This document shows, in pieces, positions 10,659-20,592 of a stretch of DNA of 64,000 bases (position 1 is its first letter; the number at the start of each line of letters is the position of its first letter). A program made the position numbers and the translations under genes. The notes under the pieces were generated by a model. The model did not search any database. It saw only the letters and a program-made list of their open reading frames with translations, and was not told the origin of the DNA. Origin of the DNA: Mycolicibacterium sp. CH28 (GTDB lineage Bacteria; Actinomycetota; Actinomycetes; Mycobacteriales; Mycobacteriaceae); assembly GCF_004745805.1 (NCBI RefSeq), contig NZ_SRLQ01000005.1, positions 248,001-312,000 on the forward strand, read 5' to 3'.

Positions 10659-11647
10659 AACTCCTGGGCCGGCTCGGGGTTCTCGGCCTGCTCCACCAGC
10701 TCGGCCTGCTCCACCAGCTCGAGCTGCTCGGGGTGCGCCGCCGGCTCTTCGGTCGGCTCGGCGGGCACCGCGTCAACCTCCACGGGCTCCTCGACCGACT
10801 CGGTGCTCTCGGCCTGCTCCGACGGCTCGACCGACTCGGCACTCTCGGCGGTCACGGTGGGCGTCGTCGCCTCCGCGACTTCGAGCACCCCGTCGTCGTA
10901 GGGCTCGTAGATCGGCGATCCGGTCCCGGGCGGGGGCGGGGTGTCGGAATGCGCCCCGCAGCCGTACTCGAAGTCCACGACGTGGGCGTCGGCGGACAGC
11001 TCGTTGCAGCACACCCCGAACATGGCGCCGAGCGCACCGGCCAGCGGCACCAAGAACCCGCAGTCCCGGCACACCCGCTTGGTAGCACGTGCCATCGGCG
11101 CAGCCGGACCATATGCACCGTCATGCCAGCGCTGCGCCGCGTCGTCGCGGCCGAAAGCACTGAGCACCTGGCGGCGGCCGAACCCGACTTCGTAGGTGAC
11201 GTCATCGATGGCGGGGTCGCCGGTGGCGGTATACCCCGGCACCAGCCGCGGGTCATCCTTCACCGGAGCCAATAGGTCACCCGGGCTCAGATCGCCAGGT
11301 TTGACCCGTTCCTCCCAGGGCACCCAGGCCGGAGCCAGCAGCGCGGTCGGGCCGGGAACCAGCACCACTTCGCTGACCGTCGCGTGCTCGGCACCGGGGT
11401 AGGCGGCCACCACCACCGCCCACTGCCAGCCCTGATAGCCGGTCATCTTCGCCAGGAAGCGGTGGGTCGCGGCGGTGTCGTCCTCGAAACTGACGCCGAG
11501 ATATTCGCCGACGGTGTCGCCGCTGAACTCGACAATGGCCTGACGCGCCCGCTCCACGGCGCCGGTAAGCACGGCAGCGACCGCATCCGATGGCTCGGCG
11601 GGACGCGCCGGGGCCGAGGATTCTGCGGAGTCGATCGAGGTGTCCAT
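10655..11647 (-). CDS. DUF3027 family protein with zinc-ribbon and acidic tail
   Basis: 330 aa starting at MDTSIDSAE. Residues ~30-215 form the conserved DUF3027 core (ARQAIVEFSGDTVGEYLG, GYQGWQWAVVVAAYPG, EVVLVPGPTALLAPAWVPWEERV). A likely zinc-binding segment VCRDCGFLVPL...GVCCNE follows. The last ~90 residues are acidic low complexity with repeated EQAE/VEQAE units. It corresponds to M. tuberculosis Rv0877 by position. Function unknown. It diverges from an MFS gene across 88 bases. Confidence 0.85.
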   Translation of the reverse strand: MDTSIDSAESSAPARPAEPSDAVAAVLTGAVERARQAIVEFSGDTVGEYLGVSFEDDTAATHRFLAKMTGYQGWQWAVVVAAYPGAEHATVSEVVLVPGPTALLAPAWVPWEERVKPGDLSPGDLLAPVKDDPRLVPGYTATGDPAIDDVTYEVGFGRRQVLSAFGRDDAAQRWHDGAYGPAAPMARATKRVCRDCGFLVPLAGALGAMFGVCCNELSADAHVVDFEYGCGAHSDTPPPPGTGSPIYEPYDDGVLEVAEATTPTVTAESAESVEPSEQAESTESVEEPVEVDAVPAEPTEEPAAHPEQLELVEQAELVEQAENPEPAQEF

Positions 11648-11735
11648 CGGCACCAATCTTGCCTCACGCACTGCCTTGGCAGCCACACCGGTCACGGGTG
11701 CGCCCCGGCACGCCGGTATGGGGGAGAATCGTGAC

Positions 11736-13433
11736 GTGTCTGGAAGCCGGCGTGACCACTCGAGCGCAGACCCGGCATCCGGGCCGGGCCGCCGCCATCC
11801 CGACGCCGCCGGCGGAGAGCATCCGGGGATGGCCAACTACCCCAGCGATGAAGAGCATTACCGCCGTTCCGGACCCACCCGCCGGTCCAACCCGATGCCC
11901 AGCGCCAACCGCTACCTGCCTCCACTGGGCGACGGGAGCGAGCCCGCCGCTGCCCGGTCAGGTCCGCCGCCCAGGTCCCGTGGTGTGGGTGGCAGCGCCG
12001 GCGAGCGCATCACCGTCACCCGTGCCGCGGCGATGCGCAGCCGCGAGATGGGGTCGCGGATGTACTCGATGGTGCACCGGGCTGCCACGGCCGACGGCGC
12101 CGACAAGTCCGGCCTGACCGCACTCACCTGGCCGGTGGTCGCCAACTTCGCGGTGGACTCGGCCATGGCGGTCGCGCTGGCCAACACGTTGTTCTTCGCC
12201 GCCGCGTCCGGGGAGAGCAAAGGCAAGGTCGCGCTGTACCTGCTGATCACGATCGCGCCGTTCGCGGTGATCGCCCCGCTCATCGGCCCGGCGCTGGATC
12301 GTGTGCAGCACGGCAGGCGCGCGGCGCTGGCGATGTCGTTCATCCTGCGCACCGCGCTGGCGATCGTGCTGATCATGAACTACGACGGCGCCAGCGGGAG
12401 CTACCCGTCGTGGGTGCTCTACCCCTGTGCGCTGGGAATGATGGTGTTGTCGAAATCTTTCAGCGTGCTGCGCAGCGCGGTCACGCCACGGGTCATGCCA
12501 CCGACGATCGACCTGGTCCGGGTGAACTCACGGCTGACGATGTTCGGACTGATCGGCGGCACGATCGTCGGCGGCGGAATCGCCGCGGGGGCGGAGTACC
12601 TGCTCACCAAGGTCTTCCAGCTGCCCGGCGCGTTGTTCGTCGTCGTCTTCATCACCGTCGCAGGCGCCTCATGGGCGATGCGGATCCCACGCTGGGTGGA
12701 GGTGACCGAAGGCGAGGTGCCGACCACCCTGACCTATCACGGCGACACCGGGCCGCTGCACCGGACCGACCACGGGCCCGCCAATAAGAAGGGCGCCCGA
12801 CGGCAGCCGTTGGGCCGCAACATCATCACCTCACTGTGGGGTAACTGCACGATCAAGGCGATGGTCGGGTTCCTGTTCCTGTACCCGGCCTTCGTCGCCA
12901 AGTCCCACGACGCCACCGGCTGGCAGCAGTTGGCCATGCTGGGCTTGATCGGCGCGGCGGCGGGGATCGGCAACTTCGCAGGCAATTTCACTGCGGCCCG
13001 GATGAAGCTGGGCCGGCCGGCGATGCTCGTCGCGCGCATGACGGTGGCAGTGACGGTAGCGGCCCTGGTGGCCGCCGTCACCGGCAGCCTGATCGTCGTG
13101 GCGGTGGCCGCGCTGGTCACCTCGGGGTCGACCGCGATCGCCAAGGCGTCTCTGGACGCGTCGTTGCAGGACGACCTGCCCGAGGAATCGCGGGCGTCGG
13201 CGTTCGGGCGTTCGGAGTCGGTGCTGCAGCTAGCCTGGGTGCTCGGCGGAGCGTTGGGGGTGCTGGTCTATACCGAGTTGTGGGTCGGTTTCACCGCGAT
13301 CAGCTCACTACTCATCCTCGGGCTGGCGCAGACCATCGTCAGCTATCGCGGTGATTCATTGATCCCCGGCTTCGGCGGCAACCGACCGGTGCTCGCCGAA
13401 CAGGAAGGTGCATCGGCGGTGACCAGACTGTGA
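11736..13433 (+). CDS. MFS-type membrane protein (Rv0876c-like)
   Basis: 565 aa from the GTG at 11736. About 110 hydrophilic residues (Pro, Arg, Ser rich) precede roughly 10-12 membrane helices, for example FAVDSAMAVALANTLFFAAA, LYLLITIAPFAVIAPLIGPALDR and LIVVAVAALVTSG. I chose the GTG because GGGGGAG lies 9 bases upstream; an ATG at 11718 and one at 11829 are alternatives. The counterpart Rv0876c is 548 aa. Transport substrate unknown. Its stop overlaps the start of the next gene (GTGA), so the two form an operon. Confidence 0.82.
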   Translation: MSGSRRDHSSADPASGPGRRHPDAAGGEHPGMANYPSDEEHYRRSGPTRRSNPMPSANRYLPPLGDGSEPAAARSGPPPRSRGVGGSAGERITVTRAAAMRSREMGSRMYSMVHRAATADGADKSGLTALTWPVVANFAVDSAMAVALANTLFFAAASGESKGKVALYLLITIAPFAVIAPLIGPALDRVQHGRRAALAMSFILRTALAIVLIMNYDGASGSYPSWVLYPCALGMMVLSKSFSVLRSAVTPRVMPPTIDLVRVNSRLTMFGLIGGTIVGGGIAAGAEYLLTKVFQLPGALFVVVFITVAGASWAMRIPRWVEVTEGEVPTTLTYHGDTGPLHRTDHGPANKKGARRQPLGRNIITSLWGNCTIKAMVGFLFLYPAFVAKSHDATGWQQLAMLGLIGAAAGIGNFAGNFTAARMKLGRPAMLVARMTVAVTVAALVAAVTGSLIVVAVAALVTSGSTAIAKASLDASLQDDLPEESRASAFGRSESVLQLAWVLGGALGVLVYTELWVGFTAISSLLILGLAQTIVSYRGDSLIPGFGGNRPVLAEQEGASAVTRL

Positions 13434-13921
13434 CGCGGACAGTTCGTTGGCTTCTGGTGGTGCTCGTGGTGGCGGCCTCGGCCGGCGCGGGGGTCGGCGC
13501 GTGGCTGCTGACCCGCGACACCGGTTCGCGGCTGCCACAGATCAGCGCTTACTCCCACGGGCATTCGGTCCGGGTGGGGCCGTACGTGTTCTGCAATGTG
13601 GTGAACCTCAACGACTGCCAGAACCCGCGGGCACAGGGCGAGCTGGCCGTCACCGAGCGCTACCCCGTCCAGTTGTCGGTGCCGACCGCCATCGGACGGG
13701 CGCCGTGGCGGCTGCTGCGCATCTATGAGGACGAGCGCAACTCGACTACCACCCTGATCCGCCCCGATACCGAGCTGGCCGTGACCATCCCGACTGTCGA
13801 TCCACAGCGCGGCCGGCTCACCGGAGTCGTGGTCCAACTGCTGACGTTGGTGCAAGACCCCAACGGCGAGTTGCGCGACGCTCCCCACGCGGAGTGGTCC
13901 GTGCGTCTGCTCTGGTCCTAG
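13430..13921 (+). CDS. DUF2771-type exported or anchored protein
   Basis: 163 aa from a GTG overlapping the upstream stop. One N-terminal hydrophobic segment (WLLVVLVVAASAGAGVGAWLL) acts as signal or anchor; the rest is a small extracytoplasmic domain with two Cys (FCNVVNLNDC) that could form a disulfide. Position and size match M. tuberculosis Rv0875c. Translational coupling to the MFS gene suggests the two work together. No enzymatic motif seen. Confidence 0.78.
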   Translation: MTRTVRWLLVVLVVAASAGAGVGAWLLTRDTGSRLPQISAYSHGHSVRVGPYVFCNVVNLNDCQNPRAQGELAVTERYPVQLSVPTAIGRAPWRLLRIYEDERNSTTTLIRPDTELAVTIPTVDPQRGRLTGVVVQLLTLVQDPNGELRDAPHAEWSVRLLWS

Positions 13922-14943
13922 TCCGCGCCGTGTCCGGCCGGCACCCGCTCGCCCTCGCGCGTCGGTCCCGGCGGTGTCCCGTCGCCGAATGGCCTGCCGC
14001 CCAGCGACTCTCGCCCGTGCGGGGTCAACCAGCCGGACAGCTCTGGGCCCTTGGGCACGATACGGGTGGGGTTGATGTCGGAGTGCACGATGTAGTAGTG
14101 CTGCTTGATCTGCACGAAATCGGTGGTGTCGCCGAAGCCCGGGGTCTGGAACAGGTCGCGGGCGTAGGCCCACAGCACCGGCATCTCGGCCAGCTTGGCC
14201 CGGTTGCACTTGAAGTGTCCGTGGTAGACCGGGTCGAAGCGGGCCAGCGTGGTGAACAGCCGCACGTCGGCCTCGGTGATGGTGTCACCGACCAGGTACC
14301 GCTGAACCGCCAACCGCTCGGAGAGCCAGTCCAGCGCGCTGAACAACCGGTCGTAGGCCTTGTCGTAGGACCGCTGCGAGCCGGCGAACCCGCAGCGGTA
14401 CACACCGTTGTTGACCTCGGTATAGATCCGCCGGGCGACCTCGTCGATCTCGGCGCGCAGTGGCTCGGGGTAGAGCTGCGGGGCGCCCGCGCGGTGGTAG
14501 GCCGACCACTGCGTGGAGAAGTCCAGCGTCATCTGGGCGAAGTCGTTGGTGACCACTTGGCCGGTCGCGACCTCGACGATGGCCGGCACGGTGATGCCCT
14601 TGGGATAGTCCGGGAAGCGGGCGAAGTAGGCATCCTGCAGGCGCGGGATCTTCAGCACCGGGTCCACCCCATCGGGATCGAGGTCGAACGTCCAGCTGCG
14701 CTCGTCGTGGGTCGGGCCGCAGAAGCCGATCGAGAGCACGTCCTCCAGCCCGAGCAGGCGGCGCACGATGATGGTGCGGTTCGCCCACGGACAGGCCCGC
14801 GCGACGATCAGCCGGTAGCGACCGGGCTCGACGGGGTAGCCGTCTGACCCGTCCGCGGTGATCCGGGTGGTGATGTAGTTGGTATCGCGTTCGAACTCGC
14901 CGCCACCGGCGACATAGGCACCCACGCGTCCAGTGTTCCCCAC
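13918..14943 (-). CDS. Xi-class glutathione S-transferase / glutathionyl-hydroquinone reductase-like
   Basis: 341 aa. The thioredoxin-fold domain carries the catalytic CPWA motif (ARACPWANRTIIVRRLLGL, near residue 50), followed by GFCGPTHDERSWTF and a helical C-terminal domain with YLVGDTITEADVRLFTTLARFD. This is the ECM4/YqjG family, which reduces thiol-hydroquinone conjugates. Mycobacteria use mycothiol rather than glutathione, so the physiological thiol is uncertain. The start is a GTG at 14943; a second GTG at 14925 is possible. The gene converges with the DUF2771 gene with a 4-base overlap. Confidence 0.85.
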   Translation of the reverse strand: MGNTGRVGAYVAGGGEFERDTNYITTRITADGSDGYPVEPGRYRLIVARACPWANRTIIVRRLLGLEDVLSIGFCGPTHDERSWTFDLDPDGVDPVLKIPRLQDAYFARFPDYPKGITVPAIVEVATGQVVTNDFAQMTLDFSTQWSAYHRAGAPQLYPEPLRAEIDEVARRIYTEVNNGVYRCGFAGSQRSYDKAYDRLFSALDWLSERLAVQRYLVGDTITEADVRLFTTLARFDPVYHGHFKCNRAKLAEMPVLWAYARDLFQTPGFGDTTDFVQIKQHYYIVHSDINPTRIVPKGPELSGWLTPHGRESLGGRPFGDGTPPGPTREGERVPAGHGAD

Positions 14944-14965
14944 TCGGACGAAAGCGGCGCGCGGA

Positions 14966-15376
14966 TTACGCGTCGAGCTCGCTGGCGACCGCGCGGACCA
15001 CCTCGGACACCCGTCGGGCGACCTTGCGATCCGGGTAGCGGCCCTTGCGCAACTCGGGCTGTACCACGCCTTCCAGCAGGGTGATCATGTCCTCGACCAT
15101 GCCGTGCAGCTCGTCGGGAGTGTGCTTGCGCTCGACGACGGTCGCCTCCCGCCGCGTCCGCGTCAGGTTGGGCGGCGGGTCGATCAGCTTGACGCTCAAC
15201 GCCTGCGGGCCGCGCCGCCCTGAAGCCAGGCCGAACTCGACGCGCTGACCAGCCTTGAGACCCTCGACACCCTCGGGGAGAGCCGACGCGCGGACATAGA
15301 CGTCCTCGCCCTCCTCCTGGGACAGGAAGCCGAATCCCTTCTCGGCGTCGTACCACTTCACCTTGCCGGTCGGCAC
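14966..15376 (-). CDS. cspB: Cold-shock domain protein CspB
   Basis: 136 aa. Residues 1-66 are a cold-shock domain with [18 protein letters not shown] (RNP1 KGFGFL) and the RNP2-like [10 protein letters not shown]. The C-terminal half is helical and charged ([17 protein letters not shown]) and is the extension seen in mycobacterial CspB (Rv0871, 135 aa). It binds single-stranded RNA or DNA as a chaperone. It stands alone, divergent from the YccF gene. Confidence 0.9.
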   Translation of the reverse strand: MPTGKVKWYDAEKGFGFLSQEEGEDVYVRASALPEGVEGLKAGQRVEFGLASGRRGPQALSVKLIDPPPNLTRTRREATVVERKHTPDELHGMVEDMITLLEGVVQPELRKGRYPDRKVARRVSEVVRAVASELDA

Positions 15377-15519
15377 TGTCTCACCTGCTTGTCTAACGGG
15401 TCCATGACAACATGAAGCGTCCCGCCGGTGCGAGACGCGTGTGGGTGATCCTACTCGGGAAGATGTCGACCCAGCACCCCTGTTTAGTTCGGTAGGCTGG
15501 CCAAACCGCTGGAGGAGAC

Positions 15520-15912
15520 ATGCGCCTGATCCTGAATGTCATCTGGTTGCTGTTCGGCGGGTTGTGGCTGGCCCTGGGCTACGCCCTGGCCGCACTGGTC
15601 TGCTTCGTTCTCATCATCACCATTCCGTTCGGCTTCGCCGCGCTTCGGATCGCGTCCTACGCACTGTGGCCGTTCGGGCGAACCATCGTCGAGAAGCCGG
15701 GGCCGCGCCCGGGCGCCCTCGTCGGCAACGTGATCTGGGTGTTGCTGTTCGGCCTGTGGCTGGCGATCGGGCACATCGTGAGCGCGGTCGCGATGGCGAT
15801 CACGATCATCGGCATTCCGCTGGCGCTGGCCAACCTCAAGCTCATCCCGGTCTCGCTGATGCCGTTGGGCAAGGAGATCGTTCCTGTCGATCAGGCCAGG
15901 GTCGCGCTGTGA
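15520..15912 (+). CDS. YccF-family membrane protein
   Basis: 130 aa with two internally similar halves, each with a hydrophobic pair: [22 protein letters not shown] and [22 protein letters not shown]. This NVIW..fGlWLA repeat is the YccF signature (M. tuberculosis Rv0870c). A strong ribosome site GGAGGAG precedes the ATG by 5 bases. Function unknown. The stop overlaps the GTG of moaA. Confidence 0.88.
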   Translation: MRLILNVIWLLFGGLWLALGYALAALVCFVLIITIPFGFAALRIASYALWPFGRTIVEKPGPRPGALVGNVIWVLLFGLWLAIGHIVSAVAMAITIIGIPLALANLKLIPVSLMPLGKEIVPVDQARVAL

Positions 15913-16973
15913 CCGTGACCGCACTCGGCCTGCCCGCGATCCGCCGTGACGCCGGGGGCTGTCCCGCCGACATGCCGGCCAGCGGACCGTTGGTCGACAC
16001 CTTCGGGCGGGCGGCCACGGATCTGCGGGTGTCGTTGACCGACCGGTGCAACCTGCGCTGTACCTATTGCATGCCGGCCGAGGGCCTGGACTGGCTGCCG
16101 GGGGATGAACTGCTGACCCGCGACGAGCTCGCCCGGCTGCTGAAGCTGGCCGTCACCCGGCTCGGCATCACCAACATTCGCTTCACCGGCGGGGAGCCGC
16201 TGCTCTACCGCGGACTAGAAGATGTGGTGGCGGTCGTCGCCGCGCTGCGCCCACGCCCCGAGATCGCGCTGACCACGAACGGGGTCGGACTTGCCAGGCG
16301 CGCCGCGGGCCTGGCAGCTGCCGGACTGGACCGGGTCAACGTCTCGCTGGACAGCCTCGACGCCGAGCACTTCGCCGCCATCACCCGGCGGGACCGGCTA
16401 TCCGACGTCCTCGAGGGCCTGTCGGCGGCTGCCGCGGCCGGGCTCGGCCCGGTCAAGGTCAACGCGGTACTTGACCGAGCGAGCGGTCTCGAGGACGCGG
16501 TCGAGCTGCTGGACTACTGCCTGCGGTACGGCTACCAGCTGCGCATCATCGAGCAGATGCCCCTGGACGCCGGCCACCAGTGGCGCCGCGAGGCCACGCT
16601 GAGCGCCGACCAGATTTTCGCGGCCCTTGCCCGGCACTTCGATCTGAGTCCCGACTCCGCGCCGCGCGGCTCGGCGCCGGCCCAGCTGTGGCGAGTCAAC
16701 GGGGGCCCGGCCACAGTGGGCATCATCGCGTCGGTCTCGCATGCGTTCTGCGCGGCCTGCGACCGGACCCGTTTGACCGCCGACGGACAGATTCGCAGCT
16801 GCCTGTTCGCCACCGAGGAGACCGACCTGCGAGCACTGTTACGCAACGGGTCGGACGACGACGAGCTGGAGGCCGTCTGGCGGGCGGCAATGTGGCATAA
16901 GGCCGCCGGGCACGGCATCAACGATCCAGACTTCGTGCAGCCGCAACGGCCGATGAGTGCGATCGGTGGCTGA
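15909..16973 (+). CDS. moaA: GTP 3',8-cyclase MoaA
   Basis: 354 aa; the radical-SAM enzyme of the first step of molybdopterin synthesis (GTP to 3',8-cyclo-GTP), acting with MoaC. The SAM cluster is CNLRCTYC (C47, C51, C54). The second iron-sulfur cluster is FCAACDRTRLTADGQIRSC. The C-terminus ends in GG, as required for activity in the family. The start GTG overlaps the YccF stop (GTGA). It corresponds to moaA2 (Rv0869c). Confidence 0.95.
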   Translation: MTVTALGLPAIRRDAGGCPADMPASGPLVDTFGRAATDLRVSLTDRCNLRCTYCMPAEGLDWLPGDELLTRDELARLLKLAVTRLGITNIRFTGGEPLLYRGLEDVVAVVAALRPRPEIALTTNGVGLARRAAGLAAAGLDRVNVSLDSLDAEHFAAITRRDRLSDVLEGLSAAAAAGLGPVKVNAVLDRASGLEDAVELLDYCLRYGYQLRIIEQMPLDAGHQWRREATLSADQIFAALARHFDLSPDSAPRGSAPAQLWRVNGGPATVGIIASVSHAFCAACDRTRLTADGQIRSCLFATEETDLRALLRNGSDDDELEAVWRAAMWHKAAGHGINDPDFVQPQRPMSAIGG

Positions 16974-16986
16974 GGAGGCTGAGCCG

Positions 16987-17235
16987 GTGGAAGTCACCGT
17001 GCGTTTCTTCGCCGCGGCCAGGGCCGCAGCTGGCGCGGATTCGGATCTGCTGGCCGTCCCCGCCGGCGCGACGGTGGCCGATCTGGTGAGTGAACTGAGT
17101 TGCCGCAGTGACGAATTAGCACGCGTGTTGCAGCGGTGTTCATATCTGTGCGACGGGATTGCAGTCCGAAATCAGGCCACCACGCTTCGTTCGGGGCAGA
17201 CATTGGACGTGTTACCCCCATTTGCGGGCGGATGA
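16987..17235 (+). CDS. moaD: Molybdopterin synthase sulfur-carrier subunit MoaD
   Basis: 82 aa ubiquitin-like protein that ends in PPFAGG, whose terminal glycine is thiocarboxylated and donates sulfur in molybdopterin synthase with MoaE. The AGGAGG at 16973-16978 sits 8 bases before the GTG at 16987, so I chose that start; GTGs at 16966 and 16957 are in frame and would overlap moaA. Partner moaE lies on the other side of rpfA. Confidence 0.9.
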   Translation: MEVTVRFFAAARAAAGADSDLLAVPAGATVADLVSELSCRSDELARVLQRCSYLCDGIAVRNQATTLRSGQTLDVLPPFAGG

Positions 17236-17236
17236 T

Positions 17237-17252
17237 GGTGATTTGCGTCACA
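17237..17252 (+). promoter_or_regulatory. CRP/Cmr-type cAMP receptor protein site upstream of rpfA
   Basis: The bases GTGATTTGCGTCAC (17238-17251), followed by A, fit the GTGA-N6-TCAC dyad of the mycobacterial CRP (Rv3676) consensus. rpfA of M. tuberculosis is a known direct target of this regulator. The site lies directly after the moaD stop and about 430 bases before the rpfA start, upstream of the riboswitch. Confidence 0.55.
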
Positions 17253-17449
17253 TCACGATCAGGTAACGAGATGGCCATCGCACGGTTGACTGTCTGAATT
17301 ACCTGGGCGAACACAGGGTTGAAGTGGGCATTTAGAGCTCTTTTAAGGTTTGCCAGTAGTGGAAACGCCCAAATTTGCAAAAGGTGACGGCACTCTCGGC
17401 AGCCACTACCGTCTCTCGAAGGTCAGCCCCCTCAACCAGGGCAGGCCCT

Positions 17450-18947
<1,498 letters not shown>

Positions 18948-18951
18948 CCAG

Positions 18952-19377
18952 CTAGGCCGAATTAACCCACTCGTCGGTGCCATCGACGAAGAACTGGTGT
19001 TTCCACACCGGAAGCCGTTCCTTGATGGCGTCGACGATGTGGGCGCAGGTCTGGAACGCCGCCGCACGATGGTCGGCCGAGACGGCGGCCACCAGGGCTG
19101 CATCGCCGATACGTAGCGACCCGATCCGATGGCTGGCTGCCATCGCGCGAACGCCGCTGGCCGTGCCGGCAACCTCGGCGAGGACTTCGAACAATGTCTG
19201 CTCGGCCAACGGGTGCGCGGAGTACTCCAGCCGCACCACGTCGCGGCCACTGTCGTGGTTGCGCACCACACCGGAAAAGCCGACCACTGCGCCGGCGGCA
19301 TCGTTGGCGACGAGTTCCTCGTGCTCGGTCAGAGAGATCGGGCCGTCGACCAGTGCGGCCCGCAGTATCCGTGTCAT
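18952..19377 (-). CDS. moaE: Molybdopterin synthase catalytic subunit MoaE
   Basis: 141 aa, the length of M. tuberculosis MoaE2. It binds MoaD and inserts two sulfurs into cyclic pyranopterin monophosphate. Family blocks are [27 protein letters not shown] near residues 29-55, [14 protein letters not shown], and the C-terminal [20 protein letters not shown] with the active-site lysines. Its ATG overlaps the mog stop (ATGA), so moaC, mog and moaE form one coupled operon. Confidence 0.94.
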   Translation of the reverse strand: MTRILRAALVDGPISLTEHEELVANDAAGAVVGFSGVVRNHDSGRDVVRLEYSAHPLAEQTLFEVLAEVAGTASGVRAMAASHRIGSLRIGDAALVAAVSADHRAAAFQTCAHIVDAIKERLPVWKHQFFVDGTDEWVNSA

Positions 19378-19853
19378 GAGCGGTGGTCTCCTCCGGCGAG
19401 TTGGTCCAGCGCGTGCTCGAGGATGTCGGCGAGCACCGACAGGCCGTCGCGCACCCCTCCCGTCGATCCGGGCAGATTGACCACCAGCGTGCGTCCGGCG
19501 ACCCCGCACACCCCGCGGGACAGCACCGCGGTCGGCACCTGCGGCAGTCCGGAGCGGCGAATGGCGTCGGCCAGGCCCAGTATCTGGTAGTCGACAACCT
19601 CGAGCGTGGCCTCGGGGGTGGCGTCCGTCGGCGATATCCCGGTCCCACCCGAGGTGATAACGAGGTCAGCGCCGTCGGCGACCGCCGCCCGCAGTGCGTC
19701 GCCGACAGCGCTGCCGTCGACGACCACCACCGGGTCAGGGACGTCGAATCCGCGCTCAGCGAGCCAGTCGACCAGGATGGGCCCGCACCGGTCCTCGTAG
19801 ACGCCGGTGGCGGCTCGGGTGGAAGCGATCACCACCCGTGCGCAACGAGTCAC
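19374..19853 (-). CDS. mog: Molybdopterin adenylyltransferase-type protein (MogA/MoaB family)
   Basis: 159 aa. The MPT-binding fold shows [21 protein letters not shown] near residues 63-83 (the GGTG substrate loop) and [24 protein letters not shown] near 115-138. It activates molybdopterin by adenylation before metal insertion. I chose the GTG at 19853 because it forms a GTGA overlap with the moaC stop; a GTG five codons upstream is the alternative. Confidence 0.9.
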   Translation of the reverse strand: MTRCARVVIASTRAATGVYEDRCGPILVDWLAERGFDVPDPVVVVDGSAVGDALRAAVADGADLVITSGGTGISPTDATPEATLEVVDYQILGLADAIRRSGLPQVPTAVLSRGVCGVAGRTLVVNLPGSTGGVRDGLSVLADILEHALDQLAGGDHRS

Positions 19854-20338
19854 GTCGGACGCACCCACAGGCCGGTCTTGCCGCCCTCCTTGCGCAACAC
19901 CCGGATGTCATCGAGGCGAGCGGCCGGATCGACGGCCTTGATCATGTCGTAGAGCGTCAGGGCGGCCACGCTTACGGCGGTCAGCGCCTCCATCTCGACG
20001 CCGGTCCGGTCGGTGGTACGCACCGAAGCCGTCACCACCACCCCGGTGTCGCCGATCGCGAAGTCGATGTCGACGCCGGTGAGGGCGAGATGGTGGCACA
20101 GCGGGATCAGATCGCTGGTGCGTTTGGCGGCCAGGATTCCGGCCACCCGGGCGGTCGCCAGCGCGTCGCCCTTGGGCAGACCGCCCGAAGCGATCAACGC
20201 GACCACCTCGGCAGTGGTGTGGACGGTTCCGGTCGCCACCGCGGTACGGGCGGTGGCGGCCTTGTCGGTGACGTCGACCATGCGCGCCGCACCGTGCTCG
20301 TCAAGGTGCGAGAGGCGACGCTGCGGTCCGCTGGTCAC
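19850..20338 (-). CDS. moaC: Cyclic pyranopterin monophosphate synthase MoaC
   Basis: 162 aa; converts 3',8-cyclo-GTP to cyclic pyranopterin monophosphate after MoaA. Family features are [18 protein letters not shown] near residue 20, [29 protein letters not shown] near 55-85, and the catalytic [22 protein letters not shown]. The first gene after a 61-aa hypothetical, it leads the moaC-mog-moaE run that completes the pathway begun by moaA and moaD on the far side of rpfA. Confidence 0.94.
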   Translation of the reverse strand: MTSGPQRRLSHLDEHGAARMVDVTDKAATARTAVATGTVHTTAEVVALIASGGLPKGDALATARVAGILAAKRTSDLIPLCHHLALTGVDIDFAIGDTGVVVTASVRTTDRTGVEMEALTAVSVAALTLYDMIKAVDPAARLDDIRVLRKEGGKTGLWVRPT

Positions 20339-20341
20339 CGG

Positions 20342-20527
20342 TTACTTGTTGACGACGGTGACCGGATGCAGATAGGGCAGGTCAGAGGAGGGCAGCGGGA
20401 ACGTGACGTCGCCGAACGGGGACAATGCGCCCACCCGATCGGCGGCCAGCTCGCTCACCGCATGGTCTTCGGGATCCCGGGTCGGCCAGCCGTTGTCGAC
20501 GTACCTGGTCTTGGTCTTCTCAGCCAC
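20342..20527 (-). CDS. Small conserved hypothetical protein (Rv0863 position)
   Basis: 61 aa from the GTG at 20527 ([41 protein letters not shown]). No motif or membrane segment is seen. Its stop lies 3 bases before the moaC start, so it heads the moaC operon. It occupies the place of M. tuberculosis Rv0863. The frame is open further upstream, but that part is antisense to the next gene. Confidence 0.65.
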   Translation of the reverse strand: MAEKTKTRYVDNGWPTRDPEDHAVSELAADRVGALSPFGDVTFPLPSSDLPYLHPVTVVNK

Positions 20528-20592
20528 AGCAACATTCTGACACTCGCCGCGCCGGCTCGCGCACATAGGCACCTGTTTTACGCTGGTCAACA

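Noticed and set aside
8291..11275. 994-codon open frame on the plus strand
   Set aside because: It lies antisense to the methyltransferase, MarR and DUF3027 genes and has Arg/His/Gly-rich nonsense composition. It is a high-GC shadow frame.
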